From the NCBI GenBank assembly GCA_946800325.1, contig OX326959.1, positions 46,871,566 through 46,935,565 on the forward strand: a stretch of 64,000 nt of DNA, given 5' to 3'. A program made the translations under genes and the position numbers. Below are positions 10,845-22,064 of this stretch, one piece after another. This DNA is from Luzula sylvatica. Taxonomy: Eukaryota > Streptophyta > Magnoliopsida > Poales > Juncaceae. Below the pieces are notes generated by a model. The model had not been told where the DNA came from, did no database searches, and saw nothing but the letters and a program-made list of their open reading frames with translations. Numbering within the stretch: position 1 is the stretch's first letter; every line of letters starts with the position of its first letter.

Positions 10845-11891
10845 TGTAAGTCTCGAATAAAGTAAGATGAGAGATTGTTGGCTATCCGAACAATGTCTCC
10901 GGAGTCATTTATGTTATATATGGAGCGTAAAGTCGAGGCCCAATACGAGTCTTTATCAAAATCCGCCTGAAAAAGCCATTTCATGACTAAGATTTTATTT
11001 TGTCGCTCTAGATCAATAACTCCCATCCCTCCATTGAGTTTTGGTAAACAAACCGATTTCCAATTAATTAGACATTGGCCTCCCATGATTTTCTCTCCAC
11101 CTTTCCAAAGAAAAGCTCTCATTATTTTGTTAATCTCCTCTATGACCCCTTTGGGTAATATAAACGATTGCATTATGAAACTCGGTATTGTCCCTAACAC
11201 CGATTTTACTAGAGTTGTGCGTCCCCCCAATGTGAGGAATTTATTCTTCCAATTAGTGATCTTGCCTCTCATTTTGCTAATTATGGGTTGGAATACTAAT
11301 TTTGTAGGCCTTTTGTAAGAGAGCGGTAGCCCTAAATATTTTAGTGGCAAAGACTTTTTTTTCACATCTCATAATCTCCGTTAAATGTAAGTGGTAAGGT
11401 TCGGGAATTGAAATCGGGACGAACCCGCTTTTATCCCAATTAATTTCAAGACCCGAAATTTGTGAAAAAATGGATATAGTATGCATAATTATACGTAAGT
11501 TACGGGGATGAGCTTCTATAAAGAGTAACGTATCGTCCGCGTATTGTAATGTGGTCGGTGCAAACAATGTAGGTGATGTAAGTATTGGGTTTAGTTTGTT
11601 TAACATCGCTTGTAATGCATCCACTATTAATGTAAATAAGAGGGGAGATAACGGGTCCCCTTGACGTAATCCCCTCTTGTGAGTTATGTATTCACCTCTA
11701 ATGCTGTTTGAGTGGATTGATGAGCTAGAAGTCGAAAGGAGACTAGTCATCCATCGTATCCATCTTGTCGGGAATCCTCGTGCTTGTAGAATTTCTTCGA
11801 GAAATGTCCAAGATACATTGTCAAACGCTTTCTTGAAATCAAGTTTTAACATCACCGTTGGGACTTTCGTTTTATGGTAAATATTTAGGTA
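10845..11891 (-). pseudogene. LINE-A reverse transcriptase, central and 3' part
   Basis: Read on the minus strand from 11891. MLKLDFKKAFDNVSW and RGLRQGDPLSPLLF lead to the catalytic box LQYADDTLLFIEA and then SGLEINWDKSG. A frame break lies near 11355 in a T-run, after which the thumb region KYLGLPLSYKRPTKL ... FLWKGGEKIMGG continues to 10845. These are hallmark motifs of plant L1-type RT. The frame then passes directly into 4247 on the other side of Copia-1. The upstream side is cut by the solo LTR at 11897. Confidence 0.9.
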
Positions 11892-12219
11892 CTCTCTGTT
11901 GGTTCAAATTTCCTAGGGTTTGATTATCTCAAAATAATGTCGAAACTACTAACGTATACATGTAAGTGACAATTATAGAGGTAAAAGACGAAGCCCGCAA
12001 AAGGATCAAAAGATGAAGCAAAACGCACAAGGACGATAAAAGGAAATAAAGAATCAAGACGTCGAAGATCAAGTTGAAGATTCCGCAAGTTAGGATATCA
12101 AATCAACACATCAAACATTCAATAGGTATTCCTAAACTTGTCTTTGGAAGTATTAAACTCAAGAAAAATAAGTTGGAATATTCAAAACAAATAAAACAAA
12201 GTAAAAACTGCCAAGTATC

Positions 12220-12600
12220 ATGGTGCGTCACGACGCACAAGAAGCACCGTCATGACGCACCACACTATGGACTTTGTTTTATCTCACAGTGCGTCATGAC
12301 GCTCAAGGGCACAGTCATGACGCACCAAAGAGGAAAATGTGAAACTTTGTACAGTCCGTCATGACGCACAAACAAGCATCATGACGGACCAAATAAGTTT
12401 TGTGTCACAGTTAAAGGTCCGTTCCAACGAACCATTCAAGCGTTGGAACGAACCCTCAACTATACAGTCTACCGTCATGACGCACCAATTCTAGCGTCAT
12501 GACGGACCACTGAAGTTTTGAATACTAACACTTGTAACGGCTAGTTCAACAGTCTGTGTGTCATGACGCACCATTCCTTGCGTCATGACGCACTGTACTA
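12220..12600 (+). promoter_or_regulatory. Palindrome array in the solo LTR U3
   Basis: About ten copies of a 16-bp palindrome close to GTGCGTCATGACGCAC, with variants such as GTCCGT.. and ..ACGGAC, end some 30 bp before the TATA box. At 12419-12450 lies the related inverted pair CGTTCCAACG/CGTTGGAACG. TGACG half-sites match the core recognised by TGA-class bZIP factors in as-1 elements. An enhancer role is inferred from position. Confidence 0.8.
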
Positions 12601-12631
12601 AAAACTTAAGTTTTGAGGGGACTATGTGTGT

Positions 12632-12639
12632 TATAAATA
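12632..12639 (+). promoter_or_regulatory. TATA box of the solo LTR
   Basis: TATAAATA followed by ATCCCCTTC and a CT-rich leader-like stretch. It marks the likely U3/R border region. Confidence 0.7.
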
Positions 12640-13210
12640 GATCCCCTTCAAGGTTTCTCTCTCCATCTCTTCCACAAATCATTAGAGCATATTAAAGAGA
12701 GAAAACCTAGCCAAAATCTTGAGCAAATAATTCCAAACCAAATCAAGGATTATTAGATCCATTTTCGATTCCACTACTTAACGATTCCCAACTTGCGTGA
12801 CCGATCACGACTAGTTCGTTAGTAGTACAATTGTAATAGGCTAGTTACTATTTGTAAAGCCCGCCATTGATCGATCATTTCGTGTAAATCGATCAAGGCA
12901 AAACCTTGTAATTGCTTGAGTTGGATATTCAATCGAAAGCCGAAAAGGCGCAAGGGCATCCCGGAGACGTAGGTACTTGCAATCAATCGAGTCGGTCGAT
13001 TGAGCAAGTAGCCGGTGAGTTAAAGCTACAAAGCAACCATCCACCGAACTCCGTAAACAAATATCGCGTGTTATTTGTTTCGGTATTGTATTTCTTTATC
13101 TAATTTATTTACGCTTCCGCACCAAATTGTATTTGTATCCATTACCGCGAAAATTGGACCTTAGGATTACCTATTCACCCCCCTCTAGGTCTCAATTAAA
13201 CAACACTCTC

Positions 13211-14439
13211 GAGAAGCGATAAACAATTAATTTATGGTTCAGCCCTTAATAAACGCCGCTTGACACCGGTGAATTAATAAAGGCATGTAAGGTTGGAGAC
13301 GCCTCGCTAAAAATTTTGTGATAAGTTTGATGGGTGTTGTAATTATGCTTATCGGCCTAAAGTCATTGACCGAAGCGGCATCTTCCTTCTTTGGTATTAG
13401 TTGGATGGAAGCCTTATTCATTTTTTGGAGTTGTAAGTTGTGGGAGTAAAATAGGTTCATCAAAGAAATTAAGTCGTCTTTTAAAATGGACCAAAAATGT
13501 TGATAAAATTCGCTTGGAAAGCCATCCGGTCCACAACTCTTCCTTTTTTTAGCGATTCAATGGCATTTTTGATTTCCTCTCCCAAGAAAGGAGCCGCAAG
13601 AATGGTGAGATTAATTGGCGTGCTTGTGGAGGTGTAAAATGGAGTCATCGTAACCGAAAGGTTCGTAAGGGAGGGTGAGCCTAGTGATTCTTTGTAAAAG
13701 TTTGTTAACGCCCTATTTATTTCCAACTCATTTGTGAATATCCTATTCCCTATCATTAATTTGGATATAATATTTTGTTGTCTACGATTGGAAGCAAAGG
13801 CGTGAAAATAAGAGGTGTTATTATCTCCAAGTTTTAACCAATTGATCGAAGTTCGTTGTTGCCATTTGGCTTCTTGTATATTTACTAAGTTATGTAGTTT
13901 TTCCCTAATTCGGATTCTCAACAAAAATTCCATGTCATTTAGAAATCTAGTCTCCTCGTTAGGGGTATTGAACCTTTCTTTGGACCATGATGTGAGCATT
14001 TTTTTGTGTTCTTTAATTTTTGTAAGAAACATGTGGCGAAGTCGTTTGACTCTGTAATTGTGGAGCTCCATCCCTGATTAACTACTTGTGATATATCCTC
14101 ATGATGTAACCAATATCTCTCGAACTTGAATTGGTGGGGTGATCTATTTGGTTTTTTAACGGTAAGTTTTAGGAGGGCATGATCGGAAGTAACATTAGGG
14201 AGATCAAGTAATGTAAATAAATTTGGATTGCTAATCCACGATGCGGTTACTATCACCCGGTCAAGTTTTGAGAGTGTAGGTAGTTGTCTTCGACTTGACC
14301 AAGTGAAGTTGCGATGCGGTAAATCTATCTCTACTAGTGAGTTATCGTTTATGAAATTGTTGAACATTTGCATAGAGCTAGCCGAGTGGCTATGCCCCGT
14401 GGATTCTTCCTCACGTCTAATCATTTTGTTCGAGCAATA
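13211..14439 (-). pseudogene. LINE-A endonuclease C-terminus to RT N-terminus
   Basis: From 14439 downward: endonuclease end ([18 protein letters not shown], then the conserved SDHALL), a linker (WQQRTSINWLKLGDNNTSYFHAFAS), and the start of RT (IQLIPKKEDAASVNDFRPIS ... QAAFIKG). Several frame breaks are present near 13490 and 13960-14070. After AAFIKG, TGA (13239-13241) and a nearby TAA interrupt a frame that would otherwise read on into the next block. Both are explicable as C-to-T changes (CGA and CAA). The endonuclease start is absent, so this is a classical 5' truncation. Confidence 0.85.
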
Positions 14440-14571
14440 TCTGTGCAGGATGCGTGGGGCCGCTTTGAAAATCGGACAGATGCTCAGCATCCAAGACGAG
14501 TCTCTCGTTCCACAACCCGTATGCAAATCAAATTTACTTATGTACCCTTGAAAATTTACCTTTCTGAAAAT
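14440..14571 (+). pseudogene. COQ8: 132-bp perfect copy of COQ8/ABC1 exon 3-intron 3
   Basis: Identical at every base to 56056-56187: the end of exon 3, encoding [20 protein letters not shown] with the KxGQ motif, the GT splice donor, and 53 bases of the following intron. Because intron sequence is included it came from genomic DNA, not mRNA. It abuts the truncated 5' end of LINE-A at 14439 and AT-rich Helitron-like sequence at 14572. It has no regulatory or coding context of its own. Confidence 0.95.
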
Positions 14572-15191
14572 GTTTAGTAAATAAATATATTTCATTATTT
14601 CTTTTAGAGATTAACATGAAAATATTTTAAGTAAAAACACAAATATAACATAATTGTTTTGAAAATAATAATAATAATTAGGATGTGCAATTTTTTTCAA
14701 TTACATGTCTGAAACTAAAAATAATTAGGATTATAAGTCATTAATGTAATTATATTTTTTATATTTTTTTTACATAATTGTTTTTATAATTTTATGTTAG
14801 AGAAAAGTATTGAATATATAATAATAGCATACTTAATAGTATGTGCAATTTTTATCAATTATAGTTTTAAAAATAATAATTATTAGGCTTACAAGTCATT
14901 AATGTAATTATACTTATTTTTATATTTTTTTTACATAATTATTTTCATAATTTTAAGCTAGAGAAAAATATTAAATATATGATAATATGGATCTCAAAAT
15001 AAAGATAAAATTTAAGCGAATATATTTCTTAATTTTTTTTATTTTATATTATGAAAATAATAACAATATTTGATGTATTTATGATATTATATATTAATTT
15101 ATTAATGTTAGATATTTAAACTATTCACATTCTATTTGTATTCTCAATTGATCATGTAACATATTGTGAAAAAATTCAAAATCAAATATAA
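14572..15191. repeat. AT-rich Helitron-related stretch with 158-bp tandem
   Basis: No gene. Units starting TGTGCAATTTTT at 14684 and 14842 form a two-copy tandem of 158 bp. The end (about 15080-15180) resembles the internal sequence of the Helitrons at 2100 and 18600. It is probably a truncated Helitron piece lying next to the terminus at 15192. Confidence 0.5.
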
Positions 15192-15399
15192 CTAGTGGGG
15201 ATCTCGCTCCGCTTCGACGGACTTAAATTTAATTTGAAATTAAAATTATTTGGATTGAATTAGATAATTATATATATATTTTAAAGTGGACAATGATTAA
15301 AAATTAGACAATATAATTTTTGTAAGAATGTACATCACATTTCGAGAGTTAGAATCGCATATATAAAATTGATTGCAAGGGCAAAAATATTTTTTAGAT

Positions 15400-15990
15400 T
15401 TTAGAAGAAATTATTTTCATTAATTAGATTGCATAAAAATATAGTTTGATATTTTGTAGTGTTTAATTATAATTTTGACTCTATAAATTTCTATTTATTC
15501 CTTTCCAAAATAAAAGAAGATATTTTTCACATTTAGGTTTTAATTATAATTTTAACTATTTTCATTTAATTTTATTGGACAATAACCCTTTTTTCAAATC
15601 ATATATGAAATTATTTTCATTAATAATATTGTGAAAAAATATAGTTCGATATTGTTTACGATTTGATTATAATTTTGACTATTTTAGTTTCTATTTATTT
15701 CCATGGAACCATAAAAAATATTTCTCAAATTATAGAAAAAAATATTTTGATTAATAATATTGCGCAAAAATATAGTTTCATATTTCTTATAATTATATTT
15801 TTACTATTTTATTTTCTATTTATTTTCATGGACCAAAAAAAGTAGTTTTCAAATTATAAGACAAATGCTTTTGATTAATAAGATTTTGAAAAAAAAATTG
15901 ATTAATAAGATTGTGAAAAAATATAGTTCGATTTATTTTAGGATTTCATTATATTTTTTACTAATTTATTGTTCAAAGTATAACTTTATT
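15400..15990. repeat. Degenerate ~120-bp tandem repeats
   Basis: About five diverged units share TTTTCATTAATAATATTGTG, AAAAATATAGTTCGATATT and TTCTATTTATT blocks. Short accidental open frames occur, but nothing gene-like. Confidence 0.65.
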
Positions 15991-16048
15991 TTATTTATCC
16001 TATTCGGACACGTGTCAATGTTTGGCCAACATCTCGTAAAAGAAAAAG

Positions 16049-16128
16049 ATGCTAACTCTGGGTTTCGAACCCGCGTCAACAGCACACCGAGCATGTGTAG
16101 TTGCCTTCTGCGCTATTCTCAGCTTGCG
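16049..16128 (-). repeat. tRNA-like sequence 1
   Basis: On the minus strand: box A-like TAGCGCAGAAGGC and box B GGGTTTCGAACCC (plus coordinates 16060-16072) at tRNA spacing. The acceptor ends pair poorly, so it is more likely a tRNA-derived SINE head or pseudogene than a working tRNA. It is followed 130 bp later by a second copy in the same orientation. Confidence 0.6.
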
Positions 16129-16182
16129 TTCAAAGTTGTAATGTACAGGTTTTATTTACTACTATATCGTGAAAAGAAAAAG

Positions 16183-16260
16183 ATGTTGTGGCAGGGTTTC
16201 GAACCCGCGACTCCCGCACAATGAGCGAGTGTTATTACCAACTGCGCTATCATCAACTTG
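16183..16260 (-). repeat. tRNA-like sequence 2
   Basis: Minus strand: GATAGCGCAGTTGGTAATA (box A type) and GCGGGTTCGAAACC (box B). Both copies are preceded on the plus strand by GAAAAAGATG and contain TTTCGAACCCGCG, so the pair looks like a tandem duplication of a tRNA-derived unit. The candidate acceptor stem GTTGATG/CCACAAC has two mismatches. Confidence 0.6.
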
Positions 16261-16963
16261 TGTTTAAACTTGTAATTGCGTCATGTTATTTACAAAGCAT
16301 ACGACATCAAGTATTAACTTTCACATTAAACATGCTTTTTGTTTTACAATTTTGATCATGCTTTGCATCGAGAAAAATAACCATATACATGAAGCGGAAC
16401 ATGAACATCAAGTATTAACTTTAGCTAGGATAGTTCCAGGACAAGTTAAAAAATAAACGTCAGAGAAAAAGTTTCATGGTTTTAATGAAATATTATGTAC
16501 GATACATTTTTTTATTGGAATTAAGATTTATTGGATTATTATTAAATTTATGGGCGTTTGATGTCCTAATGATATTTTGAAGAAAATAAGTTCTTAATTA
16601 AATGTGAAAATTTTCACACTACTATCCTGTCACAATGTTATATGTTTATAATTTAATTTTAATTTTATACTAATATTTGGTCAGTACTAATTTATACTGT
16701 TTCGATCATAATGAAACATACTTATAGCTAATTGGCAAATTTCTTTTCTAAAGTTTGTCATATTTGATGTCATTTATTTTCCTTATTTGCAACAAGTAAC
16801 CAATGAAGTATGGAATTTTACACATTAAAATATTTCTTAATTTGACAAATAACCGGTGTTAACTCACCATCTAATCAATGATCAAATACAAATTTAAATA
16901 TAAATCTAACGGTATAAAAACTAATAGCACAACACTTTCAAGCTATTAATAGCGGCCTAGCCG

Positions 16964-16966
<3 letters not shown>

Positions 16967-17047
<81 letters not shown>
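16967..17047. repeat. (TA)n microsatellite
   Basis: About 40 uninterrupted TA units following CTAGCCGGAC. No associated gene. Confidence 0.95.
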
Positions 17048-17049
<2 letters not shown>

Positions 17050-17199
17050 GAAATGTTACGATACACCAATTTTTTTTTTAAGATCTAAGGTCAAAATTAA
17101 TCTTATAAATCTCGAAAATGAAGTTGAGCAGGTATTTTTTTTCCTATTCAGCCGGTTCAACCGGTTACCCACCTCCCACTACGAAGGGTAAATAAGTAA

Positions 17200-17460
17200 G
17201 GGGAGTTCTATCATACACCCTTTTACAAGGGTATTTTGGGTATTTTAGCAATTAATTATATTTGTAAAAGGGTGTATCATAAAATTTATCTTTTATAGAA
17301 ATTTTGGTTTAAATGAACAACAAAAAATTCCAATTTAGTTAAACATTAATTGATAAATATATTTGATATCTTACCTTAAATATTCATAAATGGATAATTA
17401 CTCCAAATACCCTTGAAAATGGGTGTATGATAAGAAAATGAGTGTATGATAGAAGCCCCC
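17200..17460. mobile_element. Mutator-type MITE (261 bp)
   Basis: Terminal inverted repeats are GGGGAGTTCTATCATACAC and GGGGGCTTCTATCATACAC; a second internal TATCATACACCC copy extends the homology. A perfect 9-bp target duplication, AATAAGTAA, lies at 17191-17199 and 17461-17469. Non-coding. Confidence 0.92.
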
Positions 17461-18015
17461 AATAAGTAATACCACTTAATTGGAAACTCGAAGCCCAAGA
17501 TGAATTTTCCAAAATTGTCTCTGGACACCTCTCCATTTAGAAAATTAAATATATCATGAAATCGGGTCTCGTAATGGAGATGTTTATAGTAATATTAATC
17601 TACATTAATTACACTAAAATATCGAGTTGCCAGATTATTTAAATAATAAATGTATCACTTGATCCATACATTTGAACTGAAAAATGATATAAAATGATGA
17701 CATAAATGATCATAATAAATATCATAGTTAAAATTAAAATAAGAACTATCACAAAATTAATTACATGAAACATGATACAAAAATTATATAGTTACATTAA
17801 AGTAATATATTGACATTAAAATAGTATGTTACCAAGATTGGTGTATATCGATTATTACTATAATATTTTTGATATTGATATATCGTTTTCAAATGAATAT
17901 ACTAATCTTTTATTTTTTAAATTATTTTTATAAATTTTGGTATTAGAAATTGTGATCATAAATATGATACGAAATGATGTTATCTATCTTGGGTTCAAAC
18001 TCCCTTTCAATTGTG

Positions 18016-18125
<110 letters not shown>

Positions 18126-19299
18126 AAAGCTAAACTATTTAATTAATTATCAAAATTTTGGTACTTAATGTTTTTTCACTAATTATTTGATAGGTGTTTA
18201 TAAGTTTAAGAACGACAAACTATTTGATATGTGTTTATAAGTTTAAGAAATTATTTAGATGGATAAACTATTTTTGTAATTATATTAATTTTTCATATTT
18301 TTCATATTAAATTTGTTGGTTTAAAAACAGAAATATAATGTACTTATATTATATCAGATTCGTATATTTATAATTCTTTTAAAAATAAGTAATAATACTT
18401 GAAATTCTATTATGTAAATATATATTTTTCTGTTTCCTAATTTCTTACATGATATTTGTACAAATTTAAATTATGAAAAACGATATATATGAACCATGGT
18501 AATATGAATGTCAAAATAAAGACAAAATTAAAATGAATATATTTGGTGAATTTTTAAAATTTAATTTCTTAAAATAATAAAAATATATGTTATATGTCTT
18601 ATAATATCATATATTAAGTTATTAGTAATTTTTATATAATTGTTTTATTTTGCATTCACATTTGATTGTGTAATCTAATGTCAAATGTTAAAACAATTAA
18701 TTAGACTTATTTTAATGTGAAATTAACCAATATTAATAATTCACGTCTTTAATGTAGGATGATGTGATTTTCTAAAAATGCTTGAAACATGATGTAAAAT
18801 AATGACACATAAATAATTACAAAATAATATGATCTTCAAAAAAAAATTATGATTGAAAACAAATCACATCACTAGATTTAATTATTCAAATTAATATTTA
18901 TAAATGATCGTACACATACAAGTCTTACATGATAAAATACAATATTAACGTATATGATGAAGCCACATCAGAAAATATAATAATCAGTAATTAATATAAT
19001 AATCAGTAATTATGAATAACCAAAATCATGAATAACTATGATGATTTGGTTCCATGAAGAAGCTCAAATATAAACGGGGGTGGGGGGCGATAAAAATTTA
19101 ATTTAATATTTTTTGAATATGATCGAATTCAATAATTTATATTGTTTAGGAAAAGAATGGTGGCACAATTAATCTATCTTTTCATCATATTTCGTTTAAT
19201 ATTAATTTTTATTTTTATATGTAACTCGTGTTTTAATGATCATTAAAACTTTCATTCATACTTTTAATCCGCTTATCTTATTAATGACTTCATTACATA

Positions 19300-21104
19300 T
19301 CTTATTAGTTCATATATGTATTATTACAAGTTATATATAAAGTTGGATAAATTCAAGCTCCCACATGAGGCCACGTCATCAGGGACCTTTTTGTGAAAAA
19401 AAATATTTTTTTTCATATTTTGGTAATTTTTTATTTATATTTTGGTCCTTTTTTAAAAAAAAAAATTACATTTTTGTCCTTTTTTATTCACATTTTGGTC
19501 CTTTTTAATTTACAATTTGGTCCTTCAAGTTTAAAGAATTACATTAGCGTCCAGGGGCCTCTTTGTAAAAAAAAATTAATTTACATTTTGGTCCTTTCTT
19601 AATTACATTTTGATCCTTTTTAGTTGAAAAAACTATATTTTGGTCCTTTTTTTTACATTTTGGCCCTTTTAAGTTTAAAAACTTACATTTTGGTCCTTCA
19701 TATTTACATCTTGATCCTCTTTTATTTACATGTCGGTCCTTTTTCACATTTCCGAATTTATATTTTGGTCCTTTTTATTTATATTTTGGTCCTTTTTAGT
19801 TTTAGTTTACACTTTGGCCTTTTTTTTAACATTTAGGTCCTTTTTAATTTAAATTTTGGTCCTTTTAAACATTTGAATTTATATTTTTGTCCTTTTTATT
19901 TATATGTTGGTCCTTTTTAGTTCTAATTTACATTTTTTGATATTTATAAAGTTAAGAAAATTGCTCTTCTATGTTTGCTCCACGTCATCCTTTACCTTTT
20001 CACTTTTTTATATTTGAATTTCTCACTTTAATTATGATTGATTTCTTATCATTATCATAGATATCAACTATATACAATTAATATTATTAGTAATTATTGA
20101 TATCATTAATTATTTATTTTTAGCCTTTTGGTCTTCTTACCGGTTCCAGTTAATGTGATATTTACCTTTTTTTTTTAGAGAAATTAAAGTCCTCACAAAA
20201 GGTCACATCATTTTTTTAATGTGGAGCACTTGATCTTGATCAAAAAGATCTATAATATTTGATTTTTTATTTTAACATGATCTATATAAACCCACTAATT
20301 AAAAAATTACATGAATTTTGGTCCATCGTGGATCAAGTTCATTCATATTTTTTTGTATAAATTATATACGGAAATTTTCAAAAAACTCCTTAAATTATTG
20401 GATATTATAAAAACTCCTAAATTTATATATGTAGTAATTAAAAAAAATTATTTTCTATTAATTTAAAAAAATCTTCATATTTTTGGAGCATATAATAATT
20501 AAAAAAATTATTATATATTATATTTATACAATTTTAATATTTCATACATTATATATATTTGACTTATATATTTTTTCCTTGAAAAACTAACACAAAATAA
20601 TGATAAAAAGAACACAACATAGATATTCTTTTACAATATATTATTTTACAATAGATAAAAATATAAAATCATGAAATTATTACTAAAATAAACGGACAAC
20701 GGAAAAAAAATTGATGTTTAAATAGATATTCTTTTACGATATGTTTTCAATGTGTTTATTTATTATTGCATATTTTATTATTATTGTTTACGAATTTGGT
20801 TAAAATTAATAATAATAAAAAAATAATCATTACGTATGAAGATTAAAGAGTATTTGGCAAAAGGAGAAGTGAATATCATCCATAAGAGAAACAAAAGTTT
20901 GGTAGATGTTTTTTTTTTTTTGAAATATACAAAAACATAGAATTTTTTTACAATATCTAAAAAAAATAGGGAGTTAAAAATACACCAAAATACAGATGCG
21001 TAAACAATCAGGCAATAAAACGTAGAATACAATAACATATTAGGAAAAATTACATCATAACAAACTCGAAGACTCCCGCGCAATCGCGCGGGGGAAAAAG
21101 CTAG
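19300..21104 (+). mobile_element. Non-autonomous Helitron with CCCGCGCAATCGCGCGGG terminus
   Basis: The 3' end is a near-perfect GC hairpin, CCCGCGCAATCGCGCGGG, at 21074-21091, then GGAAAAAG, CTAG (21101-21104) and T. The same terminus occurs at 40484-40515, so this is one family. The 5' end lies somewhere near 19300-19340, where TATATAAAGTTGG precedes CCACATGAGGCCACGTCATCA, a typical plant Helitron 5' context. The exact start is not resolved. No gene is seen inside. Confidence 0.7.
19380..19935 (+). repeat. TTTTGGTCCTTTTT degenerate tandem array
   Basis: About 25 copies of a motif near ACATTTTGGTCCTTTTT at variable 18-40 bp spacing, in one orientation. The open frames rich in GPF/FYL are by-products of the repeat. 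Confidence 0.8.
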
Positions 21105-22056
21105 TATATATCAATGTATCATGATATAATGATTTCACTATGTTATAAATTTGACTTGTTACATAGTTTATGGATTTGAGGCTCCCCTAAACATGGATTT
21201 GCATGCTCTCCTCGTAGAGCATGAGTTCCAGCTTTTGTCCAACTTTGAAATATCTATCTCATCATGTCCTATCCTCTGTTATTTATCTAATTGCAAATCT
21301 TTTATGTATTTTATTATGCGGAGGATTTCTGTTTAGAAAATAATTTCGAAAAATTATCTTGTTTTAAAAAATATTTCAAAACTAATTCAAATCGAGTTTT
21401 GAAAAATTCAATACCACCTGATTTTAAAAACTCGATAAATTCATTAGCATAAACTTCATTAATTAATCAGATTGAAAAAAAAAAAACCCACCGAATTTTA
21501 TAATCTCGGTCAAAATGGATTGGAGCTAGAGTATTATAAATATTTCGTGAATTGATTCAGTGGCATTCACACAGATATCTTATTAGTGATATCTCGAAAA
21601 TATTTTTGAAAAATAAATTCCCTATCTCATTAATGTGACAACTACAACAATAACTTCGAAAACATTTTTGTGAACTACTTAAAATATTCTTCAAAAGTAT
21701 TTTTGGATGGCTACAGTCTTTCCAACTTCCCTAGTTGGAAAATTGCATAAGAATATGTGACAAATACAACAATAAATTCCCAATCTTCAAAAGTATATTA
21801 TAAAAATATTTTTGAAATTTGCATAAGAATTTGAAACGCCCAGTCTTTCCAACTTCCCTAGCTCTGATTCAAAGAAAAAAGTAACATCGGCAATCAATGA
21901 TACATCCAAAATTACCCTCATCTCAATCAACGGTGGAGATTAAATCAGTGAAAGAAAGTAAGAAAAGAAGTTGGGAAGAAGAGCTCTATATATATATAGA
22001 TAGAGAGAGGGAGAGAGAGAGTGAAAGAAAGAGAAAAGAAGTGGGAAGAAGAGCTC
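21105..22056. other. Intergenic region upstream of the ARF-like gene
   Basis: AT-rich and without a recognisable gene. The final 100 bp contain a GA-rich tract and a direct duplication of GGGAAGAAGAGCTCTATATA (ends near 21993 and 22062), so the TATA region exists in two copies. Confidence 0.6.
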
Positions 22057-22064
22057 TATATAAG
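22057..22064 (+). promoter_or_regulatory. Probable TATA box of the ARF-like gene
   Basis: TATATAAG, followed by ACCACAATAGCGG and a probable start site near 22090. A 5'-UTR intron (donor GT at 22109, acceptor AG at 22611-22612) would place the start codon 11 bases into the next exon. This is inferred from the sequence only. Confidence 0.5.

Larger units (their letters stand above)
11897..13205 (+). mobile_element. Solo LTR (1309 bp) of a second copia-like family
   Basis: Begins TGTTGG and ends CAACA, flanked by CTCTC at 11892-11896 and 13206-13210. No internal region is present, so it is a solo LTR left by LTR-LTR recombination. A TATA box (TATAAATA) lies at 12632-12639. A palindrome array fills the 400 bp upstream of it. 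The 3' end contains the C-rich CACCCCCCTCTAGG common near copia-type LTR ends. The orientation is inferred from the TATA box and the C-rich end. Confidence 0.9.
3500..14439 (-). mobile_element. LINE-A, 5'-truncated non-LTR retrotransposon, split by two insertions
   Basis: Three minus-strand blocks (about 3500-4247, 10840-11896 and 13206-14439) join into one LINE ORF2 order: endonuclease C-terminus, reverse transcriptase, then zinc-binding C-terminus. The junctions are restored when Copia-1 (4248-10839) and the solo LTR (11897-13205) are removed, each flanked by its own 5-bp duplication. The reading frame runs straight across the Copia-1 site. ORF1 and the first half of the endonuclease are missing: the element stops at 14439, fused to a COQ8/ABC1 gene fragment. 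The 3' end on the low-coordinate side is not sharply defined and I see no poly(T). Confidence 0.8.

Noticed and set aside
12220..12600. CRISPR-like array
   Set aside because: Repeats are palindromic and irregularly spaced, and lie in an LTR of a plant genome; there are no cas genes or uniform spacers.
15663..16224. Hydrophobic small proteins
   Set aside because: They arise from AT-rich ~120-bp tandem repeats and tRNA-like DNA; no start context or conservation visible.
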